NCBI GenBank assembly: GCA_030148605.1
Contig: JASBTD010000056.1
Location: 1 to 64,000, forward strand
Direction: 5' to 3'
Origin: Erythrobacter sp.
GTDB taxonomy: Bacteria > Pseudomonadota > Alphaproteobacteria > Sphingomonadales > Sphingomonadaceae
DNA: 64,000 nt
Shown here: positions 19,105-28,087 of the stretch, piece after piece
Layout: each line of letters begins with the position of its first letter
Position numbering within the stretch: the first letter of the stretch is position 1
The notes under the pieces: generated by a model
Database searches by the model: none
The model's input: the letters and a program-made list of their open reading frames with translations, nothing else
Told to the model about the DNA's origin: nothing
Made by a program: the position numbers and the translations under genes

Positions 19105-19562
19105 ATCGGGTGCTCGACCACGTTGAGGCTTGGCGAGTTCTTGAACAGCCAGCCTGAGAAGATCTGGCGAAAATCGTCAGACCCGCGATCCTGCACGGAA
19201 ACCTGCACGAAAGCGCCGGTTTCGCGCTGAAGCTCCCATGGCGCAGTGCGTTCGCACGCTTGCACACGAATCACGATATCGCCGATCCGCTGTGACTGGC
19301 CGGGCGAAAGCTCGATATCCTGGCTCGAATTGTTGCGCTTGTTGAGCAAGCCAAGCGTCGCCACCCGCTGTTCCATCGGCGAACCGATGTGTGCTGTATC
19401 GGTCGCACCGGTGGGCAATGCGTTGTTCGATTGGGCAAGCTCTTCAGGAACTTCGGTTTCAACCGGTTCCGGCGCCAGCGGGTCTTGCGAACAGGCGGCC
19501 ACGAGCGCGGCACCGATGGTGATCGGCGCCCATGCAAAGGCAGACCTGATCAGGCCACGCAT
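19053..19562 (-). CDS. DUF2155 lipoprotein-like protein
   Basis: The 169-residue product from ATG 19562 starts with a signal sequence ending in a lipobox-like LVAAC, so it is probably a periplasmic lipoprotein. The C-terminal half is DUF2155 (VRVQACERTAPWELQRETGAFVQV, IFSGWLFKNSPSLNVVEHPIYDVWVKDC), a family typical of alphaproteobacteria and usually next to NDUFA12 and aat, as here. The function is not known. Its 3' end overlaps aat on the opposite strand, and its start abuts the NDUFA12 stop. Confidence 0.88.
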   Translation of the reverse strand: MRGLIRSAFAWAPITIGAALVAACSQDPLAPEPVETEVPEELAQSNNALPTGATDTAHIGSPMEQRVATLGLLNKRNNSSQDIELSPGQSQRIGDIVIRVQACERTAPWELQRETGAFVQVSVQDRGSDDFRQIFSGWLFKNSPSLNVVEHPIYDVWVKDCAMSFPGEE

Positions 19563-19564
19563 GT

Positions 19565-19960
19565 TCAGCCTTCCGGGCTCCATGCCTCATAATCGCCGGT
19601 TGCGCTGGCTCGCTTGCCGCCGCGCTCAAGCGCACCCTGCGGGCGATATGCATTTGCAGTGCCGGTGGCGTTGGGCGTGTAATCCACTTCCCAGATCTTG
19701 GGCGGCGGCAAGCGACTTTCAGGGACATCATCAAACGCACCGTGCAACCAGCCGTGCCATTCGCTCGGCACCCGGCTGGCGTCATTATTGCCGTTATAGA
19801 TCACCCAGCGGCGTTCACGTTCGCCTTCCTTGGGTTTGGAGCGGTAATACTTGTTCCCTTGCGCGTCAGTGCCAATGTGTTCGCCCTTGCGCGCGGTGAA
19901 CAGCATGGTGCCGATGGTCGCGCCATCCCACCAGGTAAAGAGCTTGCTGAAGAATCCCAT
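19565..19960 (-). CDS. NADH:ubiquinone oxidoreductase accessory subunit NDUFA12-like
   Basis: This 131-residue protein is an accessory subunit of respiratory complex I, shared by alphaproteobacteria and mitochondria. Recognisable segments are MGFFSKLFTWWDGATIGT, GTDAQGNKYYR, RRWVIYNGNNDASRVPSEWHGWLH and KIWEVDYTPNATGTANAYRPQG. It is unlinked to the nuo operon, as usual, and forms a tight pair with DUF2155 (gap of 2 bp to its chosen start). Confidence 0.95.
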   Translation of the reverse strand: MGFFSKLFTWWDGATIGTMLFTARKGEHIGTDAQGNKYYRSKPKEGERERRWVIYNGNNDASRVPSEWHGWLHGAFDDVPESRLPPPKIWEVDYTPNATGTANAYRPQGALERGGKRASATGDYEAWSPEG

Positions 19961-20012
19961 AGCGAGGCTGCGCTTAGCTCAATGTGCTGCGCGGGCCAAG
20001 CGCGAAGAGCGC

Positions 20013-20552
20013 CTAAGGCAAGCGATATTCCACCAGATCACCCGGCTCGATGCCCAATTCGGCTGACCGCCCGGCGCGCAATTCAAGCACAGCGCTGGCA
20101 AGCCCGCTCGAACGCACCGATTCGAGCGAATAGGGCTCGGTATTGGCCGCAATATTCATGATACGGCTGTCTACACCGATAAAAATGATGTCGAGCGAGA
20201 TCGGAGTGTTCCGCATCCAGAAGCTGCGGACCTGCGGAACCTGTGACGGAAACAGCATGCCTTCATCATCGCCCAGCTCGGTGCGGAACATCAGCCCGCG
20301 CGCCTGCGCTTCGGACGTATCCGCCAATTCGACACGGAAAGCATGGCTCGACGCATCGGTAGAGACAGAAAGGTCGATCACTTGCAGGCCTGAAAGCGGA
20401 TGACGCTCCGCCTGCGCTTCATCAGACTGCGCCGCGGCCCCCTGATCCCCGCTTGCCTGCCCCGACACAGCACTGGCTTCGCCATTGGGCGAACATGCCA
20501 GCAATGCAGCTGCAAAGAAAATCGCCAGCGATGATGGCTTCAAAAATTGCAT
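20013..20552 (-). CDS. DUF192 lipoprotein-like protein
   Basis: The product from ATG 20552 has about 179 residues with a signal peptide and lipobox (ALLAC), a Ser/Ala/Gln-rich linker to residue 55 and a DUF192 domain with AFRVELADTSEAQARGLMFRTEL, MLFPSQVPQVRSFWMRNTPISLDIIFIG and AVLELRAGRSAELGIEPGD. DUF192 proteins are small beta-rich exported proteins without settled function. The start lies inside the recX 3' end, so the two are translationally coupled. Confidence 0.9.
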   Translation of the reverse strand: MQFLKPSSLAIFFAAALLACSPNGEASAVSGQASGDQGAAAQSDEAQAERHPLSGLQVIDLSVSTDASSHAFRVELADTSEAQARGLMFRTELGDDEGMLFPSQVPQVRSFWMRNTPISLDIIFIGVDSRIMNIAANTEPYSLESVRSSGLASAVLELRAGRSAELGIEPGDLVEYRLP

Positions 20553-21097
20553 TCGCGCGCTTCCTCTACCCAGCATTCGAGCTCTTCAATGCTTGTGGCA
20601 TCAATAATCGATCTTGCCACGTCAAATCCATGGCCCGCGCGGATCATTGCGGCAATCTGCTTCTCACGTTTCTTCGGATCGGACCTGTCCAGACTTTCGC
20701 CAAATGGCCCGAAACCGCGCTTGCGGGCGAGCATGAAGGCTGCATTGCGGCTCGCATGTTCATCAGGCGCCACCTCGTCGCGCGTCTGTTCACCGATCCC
20801 GGCAAAACGCAGCGCCTGGTCAACCCGGCGCGCACCATATCCCTTGCGCAGCAAGCCCGCCGATCGCGTCTTGGCATAGGCTTCGTCATCGACATAGCGC
20901 AGATCAACCATCCGCTGGACCAGCCCGGCCACGTCCAATTGGCCAGCCCCCTCATCAACCCCGCGCTCACGGATTTTGCGCTGCAAATAGGCTTCCAGTT
21001 TTGCCGATGAAGTCGCAAACCGCGCCAGATATGACAGTGCCAGCTCTTCCAGCCGGGCCGGATCAAGTGGGGCAGATTTGCGTCGATTACGTGACAT
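20540..21097 (-). CDS. recX: Regulatory protein RecX
   Basis: The 185-residue product from ATG 21097 is a RecX-family protein, a modulator that binds RecA filaments. It shows the three-helix repeats of the family: LEELALSYLARFATSSAKLEAYLQRKI, then VAGLVQRMVDLRYVDDEAYAKTRSAGLLRKGYGARRVDQAL, then a final FDVARSII helix. It is not next to recA in this window. Its end overlaps the start of the DUF192 gene by 13 bp. Confidence 0.88.
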   Translation of the reverse strand: MSRNRRKSAPLDPARLEELALSYLARFATSSAKLEAYLQRKIRERGVDEGAGQLDVAGLVQRMVDLRYVDDEAYAKTRSAGLLRKGYGARRVDQALRFAGIGEQTRDEVAPDEHASRNAAFMLARKRGFGPFGESLDRSDPKKREKQIAAMIRAGHGFDVARSIIDATSIEELECWVEEARECNF

Positions 21098-21248
21098 GAT
21101 GGTTTGCTTTGGCACGATTTCGCCTTATTCGTGCCACACTCCTTATCAATTGGGAAACTTGGAATGGGTGCGGGCTTGGGGAGATTACCGCATTGGGGAC
21201 TGAAAATAGCGCAATCTCGCGCCATAAACCACGGGTATCGCTAGAGAA

Positions 21249-22982
21249 ATGACCGACGCCGTCTTACAGCCGACGCCGAATGACTGCCCCTTGCCACGGC
21301 GGCGAGCCGATTTCGCGACCTTCAATGAAGCGATCGATTACGCTGCACAAAGCGAAAAAGGGCTGAATTTTCACGATATGCGGGGCACTTTGGTGCGCCC
21401 TTATCCCTATTCCGAAATGCGCGAAGACGCATTGCTGATGGCGCGCCGTTTGGTCGCAGCCGGGATCGGCAAGGAAGATCGCATCGCCCTGATCGCAGAA
21501 ACAGGCGCCGATTTCGCGGCGATGTTCTGTGCTTGCGTCTATGTGGGCGCATGGCCAGTGCCACTGCCGTTGCCGACAACCTTTGGCGGCAAGGAAAGCT
21601 ATATCGACCAGCTAGTTGTCCAGCTACAAAGCTCTGACCCGAAGCTGCTGCTTTACCCGCAAGAGATTGCCGAGATGGCGAGCGCCGCCGCAGAGCGACA
21701 GGGCTGTGACGGGGAATCCTACGAGCAGTTTGCCACCCGCGATGCGCCGGAATGCGAATTGCCAGAGGCTGACCCGGAAGACATTTGCTATCTGCAATAT
21801 TCCTCCGGTTCGACCCGCTTCCCCACCGGCGTTGCCGTGACGCACCGCGCGCTGCTGCACAATCTCTATGGCCATGCGACATGCATGGACCTGGGCGAGA
21901 ATGACCGCGTGGTCAGCTGGCTGCCATGGTATCACGACATGGGCCTGGTCGGTTGCTTCCTGTCGCTGATCGCAAACCAGGTGAGCTGCGATTACCTGAA
22001 GCCCGATCACTTCGCGCGCCGACCGCTGGCGTGGCTCGACATGATCAGCCGCAATCAAGGCAACACACTCTCTTACTCGCCAACCTTCGGCTATGATATT
22101 TGCGCCCGCCGCATTTCCAGCCAGAGCCATGTGTCGGAACGGTTCGACCTGTCGCGCTGGCGGGTTGCCGGCAATGGCGCGGACATGATCCGGCCAGATG
22201 TGATGCAAAACTTCGTCAATGCATTCAGCGAGGCGGGTTTCAAGGCCAATGCCTTCACCCCCAGCTATGGCCTGGCAGAGGCTGTGCTCGCCGTAACGGT
22301 AATGCCGCCCGGCGAAGGCATCCGCGTAGAGCTGGTCGAGGAAGAGCGCCTGTCCGGTGCCAATCGCGATCTTTCGCGCCCGGCGCGCTACCGCGCGATC
22401 GTCAATTGCGGCAAGACCCTGCCTGACATGAAGGTCGAAATCCGCGGCGAGAATGGCGAAGTCAAAACCGATCACCAGATCGGCAAGGTGTGGTGCCACG
22501 GGCCCAGCGTCATGCACTCATATTTCCGCAATCCGGAAGCGACGGCGGACTGTCTGGTAGATGACTGGCTCGACACCGGCGACATGGGTTACATGGCAGA
22601 TGGCTATCTGTTCATCGTTGGCCGCGCCAAGGACATGATCATCATCAATGGCAAGAACCATTGGCCGCAGGATATCGAATGGGCGGTGGAGCAACTGCCC
22701 GGCTTCAACCATGGCGATATTGCCGCTTTTGCGCTGGAGCTGGACAATGGCGAAGAAGCGCCAGCTGTGCTGGTTCACTGCCGCGTGTCAGACCCGGAAG
22801 AGCGCGTGCGCCTGCGTGACGAGATTTCCGACAAGGTTCGCTCTGTCACCGGAATGAGCTGCGTCGTGGAACTTGTTCCGCCGCGCACCTTGCCCCGCAC
22901 AAGCAGCGGCAAATTGAGCCGCGCCAAGGCAAAGAAGCTTTATCTGTCAGGCGAAATCGTGCCGCTTGATCTCGCGGCTTAA
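21249..22982 (+). CDS. Fatty acyl-AMP ligase (adenylate-forming enzyme)
   Basis: This 577-residue protein of the ANL superfamily activates fatty acids with ATP. The phosphate-binding loop YSSGSTRFPTGV is at about residue 184, followed by the WLPWYHDMGLVG motif typical of fatty acyl-AMP ligases, the SYGLAEAVLAVT motif, DTGDMGYMADGYLFIVGRAKDMIIINGKNHWPQDIE and the C-terminal lysine motif TSSGKLSRAKAKK. FAALs hand acyl-AMP to acyl carrier proteins of polyketide/lipopeptide or lipid pathways. No such synthase is adjacent, so the acceptor must lie elsewhere. Confidence 0.93.
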   Translation: MTDAVLQPTPNDCPLPRRRADFATFNEAIDYAAQSEKGLNFHDMRGTLVRPYPYSEMREDALLMARRLVAAGIGKEDRIALIAETGADFAAMFCACVYVGAWPVPLPLPTTFGGKESYIDQLVVQLQSSDPKLLLYPQEIAEMASAAAERQGCDGESYEQFATRDAPECELPEADPEDICYLQYSSGSTRFPTGVAVTHRALLHNLYGHATCMDLGENDRVVSWLPWYHDMGLVGCFLSLIANQVSCDYLKPDHFARRPLAWLDMISRNQGNTLSYSPTFGYDICARRISSQSHVSERFDLSRWRVAGNGADMIRPDVMQNFVNAFSEAGFKANAFTPSYGLAEAVLAVTVMPPGEGIRVELVEEERLSGANRDLSRPARYRAIVNCGKTLPDMKVEIRGENGEVKTDHQIGKVWCHGPSVMHSYFRNPEATADCLVDDWLDTGDMGYMADGYLFIVGRAKDMIIINGKNHWPQDIEWAVEQLPGFNHGDIAAFALELDNGEEAPAVLVHCRVSDPEERVRLRDEISDKVRSVTGMSCVVELVPPRTLPRTSSGKLSRAKAKKLYLSGEIVPLDLAA

Positions 22983-22991
22983 CGCAACAGC

Positions 22992-24569
22992 CTACTCAAC
23001 GTCGGCCCATTCGGCCCGCAGCGTGCCCGCACGCCGTTGAGGATTGGCGGATGCGCTGATCCCTGCGTCGGTGAGCAATTGCTGCACGGCGTCGACTTCA
23101 TCTGGCCGCCCCGTGATCGAAACCGGCATATCCAGCCGCCGCGAGGCCCAGATTATCAGCTGGACAGCGGCAACGCCTGCCTGATCAATCTCGCCATCAG
23201 CGAAGGTCACTTCAGGCAAGGGCAAACGCTGAGGGATGATTTCAATCGTCCAGTCAGGCTCGGTCGCGGCAATCCTGAGCTCAAGCTCGCGGTACGTCGC
23301 CAGCGTCGCACCATCAAGCGGGCGCGCCCTCACAATCGCGCGGCGGCGCTGGCGATCAATCGTCAGCTCCTCCTCAGGCACACCGGCAACCAGCGACAGG
23401 CGCCGCGCAAGCGCTTCTGCACGTTCAAGCGCGGCGGCTTCCTCACGAGCGCGGGCGGCTGAAAGCTGCGCTTGCTCAGCTGCCGAGGCACTGGTGCCGA
23501 CCTGGTTCTGGATCAATGTCAGTTCGACCGGCTGTCGCAACCGCGTGGACAAGGCACGTTCGATCTCCGCTTCCGCATCTTCGCGCAAATTGGGTGTCAG
23601 AACTGTTGTCGTGATCACGATCGGCTCGGACTCGAAATCAATATCGAGCGCGCCGATCAGCGAATTCCGGTCAAATTTTTCCTGAATTTCAGCCCGCACA
23701 ACGCGCTGGGCATTGGTCTCGAACGCGATCGACTGGAGCGACAGGAACAGCGGGATTGCCAGCGCAACGAACACTGCGATGACAGCAAAATTCTGAAACA
23801 GCGTCTGCCGCCCGCTCAGAGCCGTGCGGAAGCCATAAAGCCGCGCCATCCCCCAAGCCGTCAGCGCGATGGTGAGCAGGTTGGTGACATAGAGCAGCAG
23901 CGCGCCGGTAAACACCGTCCAGTTCATCGTCGCCAGGCCAAAGCCGACCACAGCCAATGGCGGCATCAAGGCAGTCGCAATGGCCACGCCCACGATCGTG
24001 CCTTCGCGGCCGCGGATCATCGCATATGCACCCGCAAGCGCGGAAAACAGCGCTACGCCAAGGTCAAACAGGTTGGGCTTGGTTCGCGCGGCGATTTCCG
24101 GCGTAATCGTCTGGATTGGCGAGAAGAACACCACCAGCGCGCAGAGGAAGATCGCCATCACCGTGCCCCAGGCAAGCGAACGCGCCGATTGCTTGATCCA
24201 GTTATAATCCCAGATCGCCAGCGCAAATCCCAGCCCCATGATCGGCCCCATCAGTGGAGAGAGCAACATAGCGCCGATCACAACCGCTGGTGAGGAGAGC
24301 AACAGACCGAGAATGGCGATGCCGCCTGACATGGCAGTCATGAAAAGGTACCGCTCGGTCAGCCCGCATTCCTCGCGGCGTTTCTCGATCACTGCAGCCT
24401 GATCGACGGTGCCGACTACATCCTGCAGCCACCAGCGCCGCCAGCTAAAGACGACGCGCGAGAAATTCGAGCTGGTGCCGGTGCTTTCCGTCGCCTTCAG
24501 CTCTGGCGTCGTCGGCTTTGGTTGTGGTGTGTCGTTCAAGTTGAACCCCGTCCCCAATGGATCAATCAC
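22992..24569 (-). CDS. DUF389 integral membrane protein
   Basis: This 525-residue protein has an N-terminal half with about six membrane spans carrying the DUF389 signature (GGIAILGLLLSSPAVVIGAMLLSPLMGPIMGLGFAL near residue 85 and GVAIATALMPPLAVVGFGLA near residue 195). The soluble C-terminal half contains a coiled Ala/Glu-rich segment (about residues 365-395) and repeated alpha/beta elements. DUF389 proteins are thought to be transporters or channels, with no agreed substrate. It is convergent with the acyl-AMP ligase gene (10 bp apart). Confidence 0.9.
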   Translation of the reverse strand: MIDPLGTGFNLNDTPQPKPTTPELKATESTGTSSNFSRVVFSWRRWWLQDVVGTVDQAAVIEKRREECGLTERYLFMTAMSGGIAILGLLLSSPAVVIGAMLLSPLMGPIMGLGFALAIWDYNWIKQSARSLAWGTVMAIFLCALVVFFSPIQTITPEIAARTKPNLFDLGVALFSALAGAYAMIRGREGTIVGVAIATALMPPLAVVGFGLATMNWTVFTGALLLYVTNLLTIALTAWGMARLYGFRTALSGRQTLFQNFAVIAVFVALAIPLFLSLQSIAFETNAQRVVRAEIQEKFDRNSLIGALDIDFESEPIVITTTVLTPNLREDAEAEIERALSTRLRQPVELTLIQNQVGTSASAAEQAQLSAARAREEAAALERAEALARRLSLVAGVPEEELTIDRQRRRAIVRARPLDGATLATYRELELRIAATEPDWTIEIIPQRLPLPEVTFADGEIDQAGVAAVQLIIWASRRLDMPVSITGRPDEVDAVQQLLTDAGISASANPQRRAGTLRAEWADVE

Positions 24570-24637
24570 TATTCCGTCTAGCCGTTTGCGAATTCAAACG
24601 AAAGCATGGACGTTTGAGCGCGTTTGCGCCACAATTC

Positions 24638-24666
24638 TTGAAGTTTGTGTCTTAGATTACTAATAC
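24638..24666 (+). promoter_or_regulatory. Predicted sigma-70-type promoter of the TelA operon
   Basis: TTGAAG (24638-24643) and TAATAC (24661-24666) are separated by exactly 17 bp and lie about 50 bp before the TelA-like start codon in a locally AT-rich stretch. Confidence 0.55.
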
Positions 24667-24715
24667 AGTATGCACAGGCGGTTTTCCGCCACTCCAAGGA
24701 GCAGATTTTTCAGCC

Positions 24716-25927
24716 ATGAGCACGCAGGAAACCACCACCAAGACCGCCACCGATTTCGACCTGACTCCGCCTGATCCGGTGCCGACGGTTACTCCTGAGA
24801 AAGCCGCCGGGCTGGTTCCGGTCGATCAGGAGAAGAAATCGAAGCTTGACCAGAAGGTTGACAATTTCGTGAGCGAGCTGGTGGCCGAAGATGCCAACTC
24901 GCCCGCCTTCGGCGAGAAGGTCGACCAGATCACGCGCATGGGTCAGGAACAGATTCGTGCTGCTGCGGCCATGTCCAACCGGTTCCTTGATCGCCCCGTG
25001 CGCGCGATGGACCAGGACAATGGCGTGGGCAATGATCTGATGGAGCTGCGCAAAACGGTCGAGGATCTCGATCCGGGCCGCAAAGGCAAGATGCGCGGGC
25101 GTAAGCTGTTCGGGATCATCCCCTTCGGCAACAAGCTGCAGCGTTATTTTGACAGCTACACATCGGCCCAAGGGCACATCCAGGCGATCCTTGAACGGCT
25201 CGCCTCCGGCAAGAAAGAGCTGCACGAAGACAATGCAGCGATCGATGTCGAGCGGCAGAAGCTGTGGGAAGCGATGGGCGAGCTGGAGCAGATGATCCAC
25301 ATCGCCAAGACGCTGGACGAACGCCTCGAGCAGAAAGCCAATGAGCTCGACGCGACCGATCCGGCCAAGGCGAAGGCGCTGCGCGAAAGCGCGCTGTTCT
25401 ATGTCCGCCAGCGCACGCAGGATTTGCTGACGCAGATGGCGGTGAGCGTGCAGGGCTATCTCGCGCTCGATCTGGTCAAGAAGAACAATGTCGAGCTGGT
25501 CAAAGGTGTCGATCGCGCCAGCACCACCACCGTTGGCGCGCTGCGTACTGCGGTTACAGTGGCGCAAGCGATGACGAACCAGCGGCTGGTGCTGGGCCAG
25601 ATCACGTCGCTCAACCAGACCACCAGCGACATCATCGATTCGACCAGCACGCTGCTGCGCGAACAGACCGGCCAGATCCACGAACAGGCCGCCTCCAGCA
25701 CTATCCCGCTTGAGACGCTGCAGCGCGCTTTCCAGAATATCTATGACACGATGGATGAAGTGGACGATTTCAAGGTGCGTGCGCTGTCCAGCATGAAGCA
25801 GACAGTCGAAACGCTCTCTGCCGAGGTCGAGAAAACGAAAGGTTATATCGCGCGCGCTGAAGGGCAGGCCCAGGCGCAAGCAAAAGTCGCATCGTCTGAA
25901 CCATCTCTGCTGGCACTTGAGAACTGA
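24716..25927 (+). CDS. TelA-like toxic anion resistance protein
   Basis: This 403-residue soluble, mostly helical protein belongs to the TelA/KlaA family named for tellurite resistance. The typical core is present: DQNNGVGN-like region (MDQDNGVGNDLMELRKTVEDLDP), GRKLFGIIPFGNKLQRYFDSYTSAQGHIQAILERLASGKKELHEDNAAI near residue 135, and SVQGYLALDLVKKNNVELVKGVDRASTTTVGALRTAV near residue 245, with long coiled-coil stretches. Its exact action is unknown. The next gene starts at its stop codon and is an XpaC-like protein, the usual partner. Confidence 0.93.
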   Translation: MSTQETTTKTATDFDLTPPDPVPTVTPEKAAGLVPVDQEKKSKLDQKVDNFVSELVAEDANSPAFGEKVDQITRMGQEQIRAAAAMSNRFLDRPVRAMDQDNGVGNDLMELRKTVEDLDPGRKGKMRGRKLFGIIPFGNKLQRYFDSYTSAQGHIQAILERLASGKKELHEDNAAIDVERQKLWEAMGELEQMIHIAKTLDERLEQKANELDATDPAKAKALRESALFYVRQRTQDLLTQMAVSVQGYLALDLVKKNNVELVKGVDRASTTTVGALRTAVTVAQAMTNQRLVLGQITSLNQTTSDIIDSTSTLLREQTGQIHEQAASSTIPLETLQRAFQNIYDTMDEVDDFKVRALSSMKQTVETLSAEVEKTKGYIARAEGQAQAQAKVASSEPSLLALEN

Positions 25928-26676
25928 TGGGCGATTCAACCCGGGAATCTGACGCGATCCTGAGCGCGGCGGGCAAGACGCTCCAGGTCCAGCGCGATGG
26001 CGGCACGCACCGACCGGCAAAGTCGATCGGTCGCGGTTCGGCTGATGTTCGGCGCAAGAACTGGCTGACCCGTGCCAAATATCTCGCCGGGGCCGTGGTC
26101 ACAATTCTGGTGTCGGCTTCGGTTGCGGGGCTGATCCTTGACGGGATCGGCTTCACCGGCGTTATGGCCGTTGCCTTCGCGGTGATGGCCGCGGTGTGGT
26201 TCTTCTCCAACTACCCCAAAGTCAAAGTGCCCAAGCGCGCCGAGCTCAAGAAAGGCGATGCCAAGCAGATGGTGGCACGCACCGAGCTTTGGCTTGAATC
26301 GCAGCGCCCGGCATTGCCACCGCCCGCGGTGCAGATTGTCGACCAGTTGGGCGTGCAGCTCGACGCGCTCGGCTTGCAACTTCAAACGATCGACCAGAAC
26401 GATCCGGCGATGAACGAAGTGCGCGAGCTGGTGGGCGAATATATCCCTGAAACGATTGACAATTATCAGAAGATTCCCGCCCATTTGCGCGGCGAGAAAC
26501 ATGCCGGGAAAACTGCAGACGAGCGGCTGACTGAAAGCCTTGGCAAGATCAGCGGCGAAGTTGACCGGGTAACGCGGCGCCTTGCCGAAGGCGCGCTTGA
26601 TGACCTGGCGATCAAGTCACGCTATCTCGATTACCGCTTTGGCGGGCCTGAAGCGCTGGAGGATCACAGCAAATGA
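25927..26676 (+). CDS. XpaC-like membrane protein, partner of TelA
   Basis: This 249-residue protein has two hydrophobic segments near residues 48-70 and 75-95, then a helical cytoplasmic domain. Context and the pattern of an N-terminal hairpin membrane anchor plus KYP-like basic linker and helical tail fit the XpaC (5-bromo-4-chloroindolyl phosphate hydrolysis) family that accompanies TelA. The start codon overlaps the TelA stop codon, and the end overlaps the next gene by 4 bp, so the three form one operon. The assignment rests more on context than on a clear motif. Confidence 0.75.
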   Translation: MGDSTRESDAILSAAGKTLQVQRDGGTHRPAKSIGRGSADVRRKNWLTRAKYLAGAVVTILVSASVAGLILDGIGFTGVMAVAFAVMAAVWFFSNYPKVKVPKRAELKKGDAKQMVARTELWLESQRPALPPPAVQIVDQLGVQLDALGLQLQTIDQNDPAMNEVRELVGEYIPETIDNYQKIPAHLRGEKHAGKTADERLTESLGKISGEVDRVTRRLAEGALDDLAIKSRYLDYRFGGPEALEDHSK

Positions 26677-26978
26677 GAGTTGCCCTGCCGCATGAATTGG
26701 GCCGCGAGGAACTGCGCCGCCGTTTGAATGAGCGCAGCCACGAGATCGCGGATTACCTGCCCGGGAATATGGCGCAGGTCGAAACCGACTGGATCGAAGA
26801 AGACGTGATGGCGCTCCATATCACCGCTATGGGCCAGAATATCACAGGGCATATCACAGCCGAAGAAGCGCAAGTGGTCTTCGAAATCAAGCTGCCGGGG
26901 ATGCTTTCTTTCGTCGAGCCGATGATCGAAAAGGCAATCCGCAAGGACGGCGCCAAGATGCTGGAGCCGCCGAAGTAA
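26673..26978 (+). CDS. Polyhydroxyalkanoic acid system family protein (small)
   Basis: This 101-residue protein begins MRVALPHELGREELRRRL and contains VETDWIEEDVMALHITAMGQNITGHITAEEAQVVFEIKLPGMLSFVEPMIEKAI, matching the small PHA-granule-region family found near polyhydroxyalkanoate genes in some proteobacteria. Its fold (amphipathic strands with a C-terminal helix) resembles START-like lipid-binding proteins. Function is unproven. Translation is coupled to the XpaC-like gene by a 4-bp ATGA overlap, an unusual setting without PHA synthase nearby. Confidence 0.82.
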   Translation: MRVALPHELGREELRRRLNERSHEIADYLPGNMAQVETDWIEEDVMALHITAMGQNITGHITAEEAQVVFEIKLPGMLSFVEPMIEKAIRKDGAKMLEPPK

Positions 26979-26990
26979 CGCTCGCTCAAA

Positions 26991-28043
26991 CTACTGGTTT
27001 TTCGCCCCGGACAGCTTGCCGACATGCGGCGCGGCATCGCGGCTCGTTACCAGCACCTCGCCTCCGTCGATGACTATGCAGACGCCCTTAAGCCCCAATG
27101 CCGACACCCGTGGTCCATCGCTGACAACCAGCGTGTCTGTGCAGTCGACAAGCTCCGAACCCTCCGGCGCGTGATTGCCCTGCGCATCGCGCGCGAGCGC
27201 ATCGTGCAGGCTCGCCCAATTGCCGATGTCAGACCAGCCCATGCTCGCGGGCACCATCGCCGCGCGTGACGTGTGCTCCATCACCGCATAGTCGATCGAC
27301 TCGCCGTCGATCGCAGCGAAAGCGGCTGCGTCCGGGTGGAACGCCATGCCGTCCAGGCGGCCCTTGGCAACCGCGTCCTTAACCAGTTGAGCCATTTGTG
27401 GGCGGTGCTTGGCAAGTTCATCGAGCAAGGCCCCTGCCCTGAAGGCGAAAATACCGCCGTTCCATGAATGGCTGCCATCCGTCAGGAACTCGAGCGCACG
27501 TTCGAGTACGGGTTTTTCGACAAACTGTTCAACGCGATAACCGCTCTCCAGCGCTTCGCCGCGCTTGATATAACCATAGCCGACCTCTGGCCGGTCAGGC
27601 GTGATCGCCAGCGACACCAGCCAATCCGCACGCGCAAGCATTGCGGCAGCCTTGGCCGCTTCGACAAAAGCCCGCGTGTCAGCGATAAAGTGGTCACTCG
27701 GGCACACCAGCATCACCGCATCCCGATCGAGCCGGGCGGCGGCAAGCGCGATGGCCGGCGCCGTGTTTCTGGCACAAGGTTCGACGATCAGATGCCCCGC
27801 ATCCAGTCCTTCCGCCTGCTGTTCGATCAGGCTGACATGGTCACCGCCCGCAACAACAATCGGAGCGGCGAATACCGCGCCATCAGATGCGCGCGCCAAT
27901 GTCTGCTGGAACAGCGTCTGCTCGCCCAAGAGCGGCAGGAATGGCTTGGGGCAAGAACGCCGGCTGCGCGGCCAAAGCCGGGTTCCCCCGCCACCGCAAA
28001 GGATCACAGGATGGATCAGGTTCTTGAGGGTTTTTTGCGCCAT
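26991..28043 (-). CDS. manC: Mannose-1-phosphate guanylyltransferase
   Basis: This protein of about 350 residues makes GDP-mannose from mannose-1-phosphate and GTP for polysaccharide or glycan synthesis. It has the nucleotidyltransferase loop VILCGGGGTRLWPRSRRSCPKPFLPL near the N terminus, PSDHFIADTRAF near residue 120, EKPVLERALEFL and WNGGIFAFRAG near residue 195, and MEHTSRAAMVPASMGWSDIGNW near residue 260. The C-terminal phosphomannose isomerase (cupin) domain of bifunctional enzymes is absent. ATG 28043 or 28049 may be the start. Confidence 0.93.
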   Translation of the reverse strand: MAQKTLKNLIHPVILCGGGGTRLWPRSRRSCPKPFLPLLGEQTLFQQTLARASDGAVFAAPIVVAGGDHVSLIEQQAEGLDAGHLIVEPCARNTAPAIALAAARLDRDAVMLVCPSDHFIADTRAFVEAAKAAAMLARADWLVSLAITPDRPEVGYGYIKRGEALESGYRVEQFVEKPVLERALEFLTDGSHSWNGGIFAFRAGALLDELAKHRPQMAQLVKDAVAKGRLDGMAFHPDAAAFAAIDGESIDYAVMEHTSRAAMVPASMGWSDIGNWASLHDALARDAQGNHAPEGSELVDCTDTLVVSDGPRVSALGLKGVCIVIDGGEVLVTSRDAAPHVGKLSGAKNQ

Positions 28044-28087
28044 GCGCATGCCCTAACAAAGCGCCCGCGCGCTTTCCATCGCATTCG

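Noticed and set aside
24710-26020. Long 436-residue minus-strand open frame opposite the TelA gene
   Set aside because: It lies wholly antisense to the TelA gene and has no recognisable motif; the composition (His/Gln/Arg-rich) is what the complement of a codon-biased gene gives.
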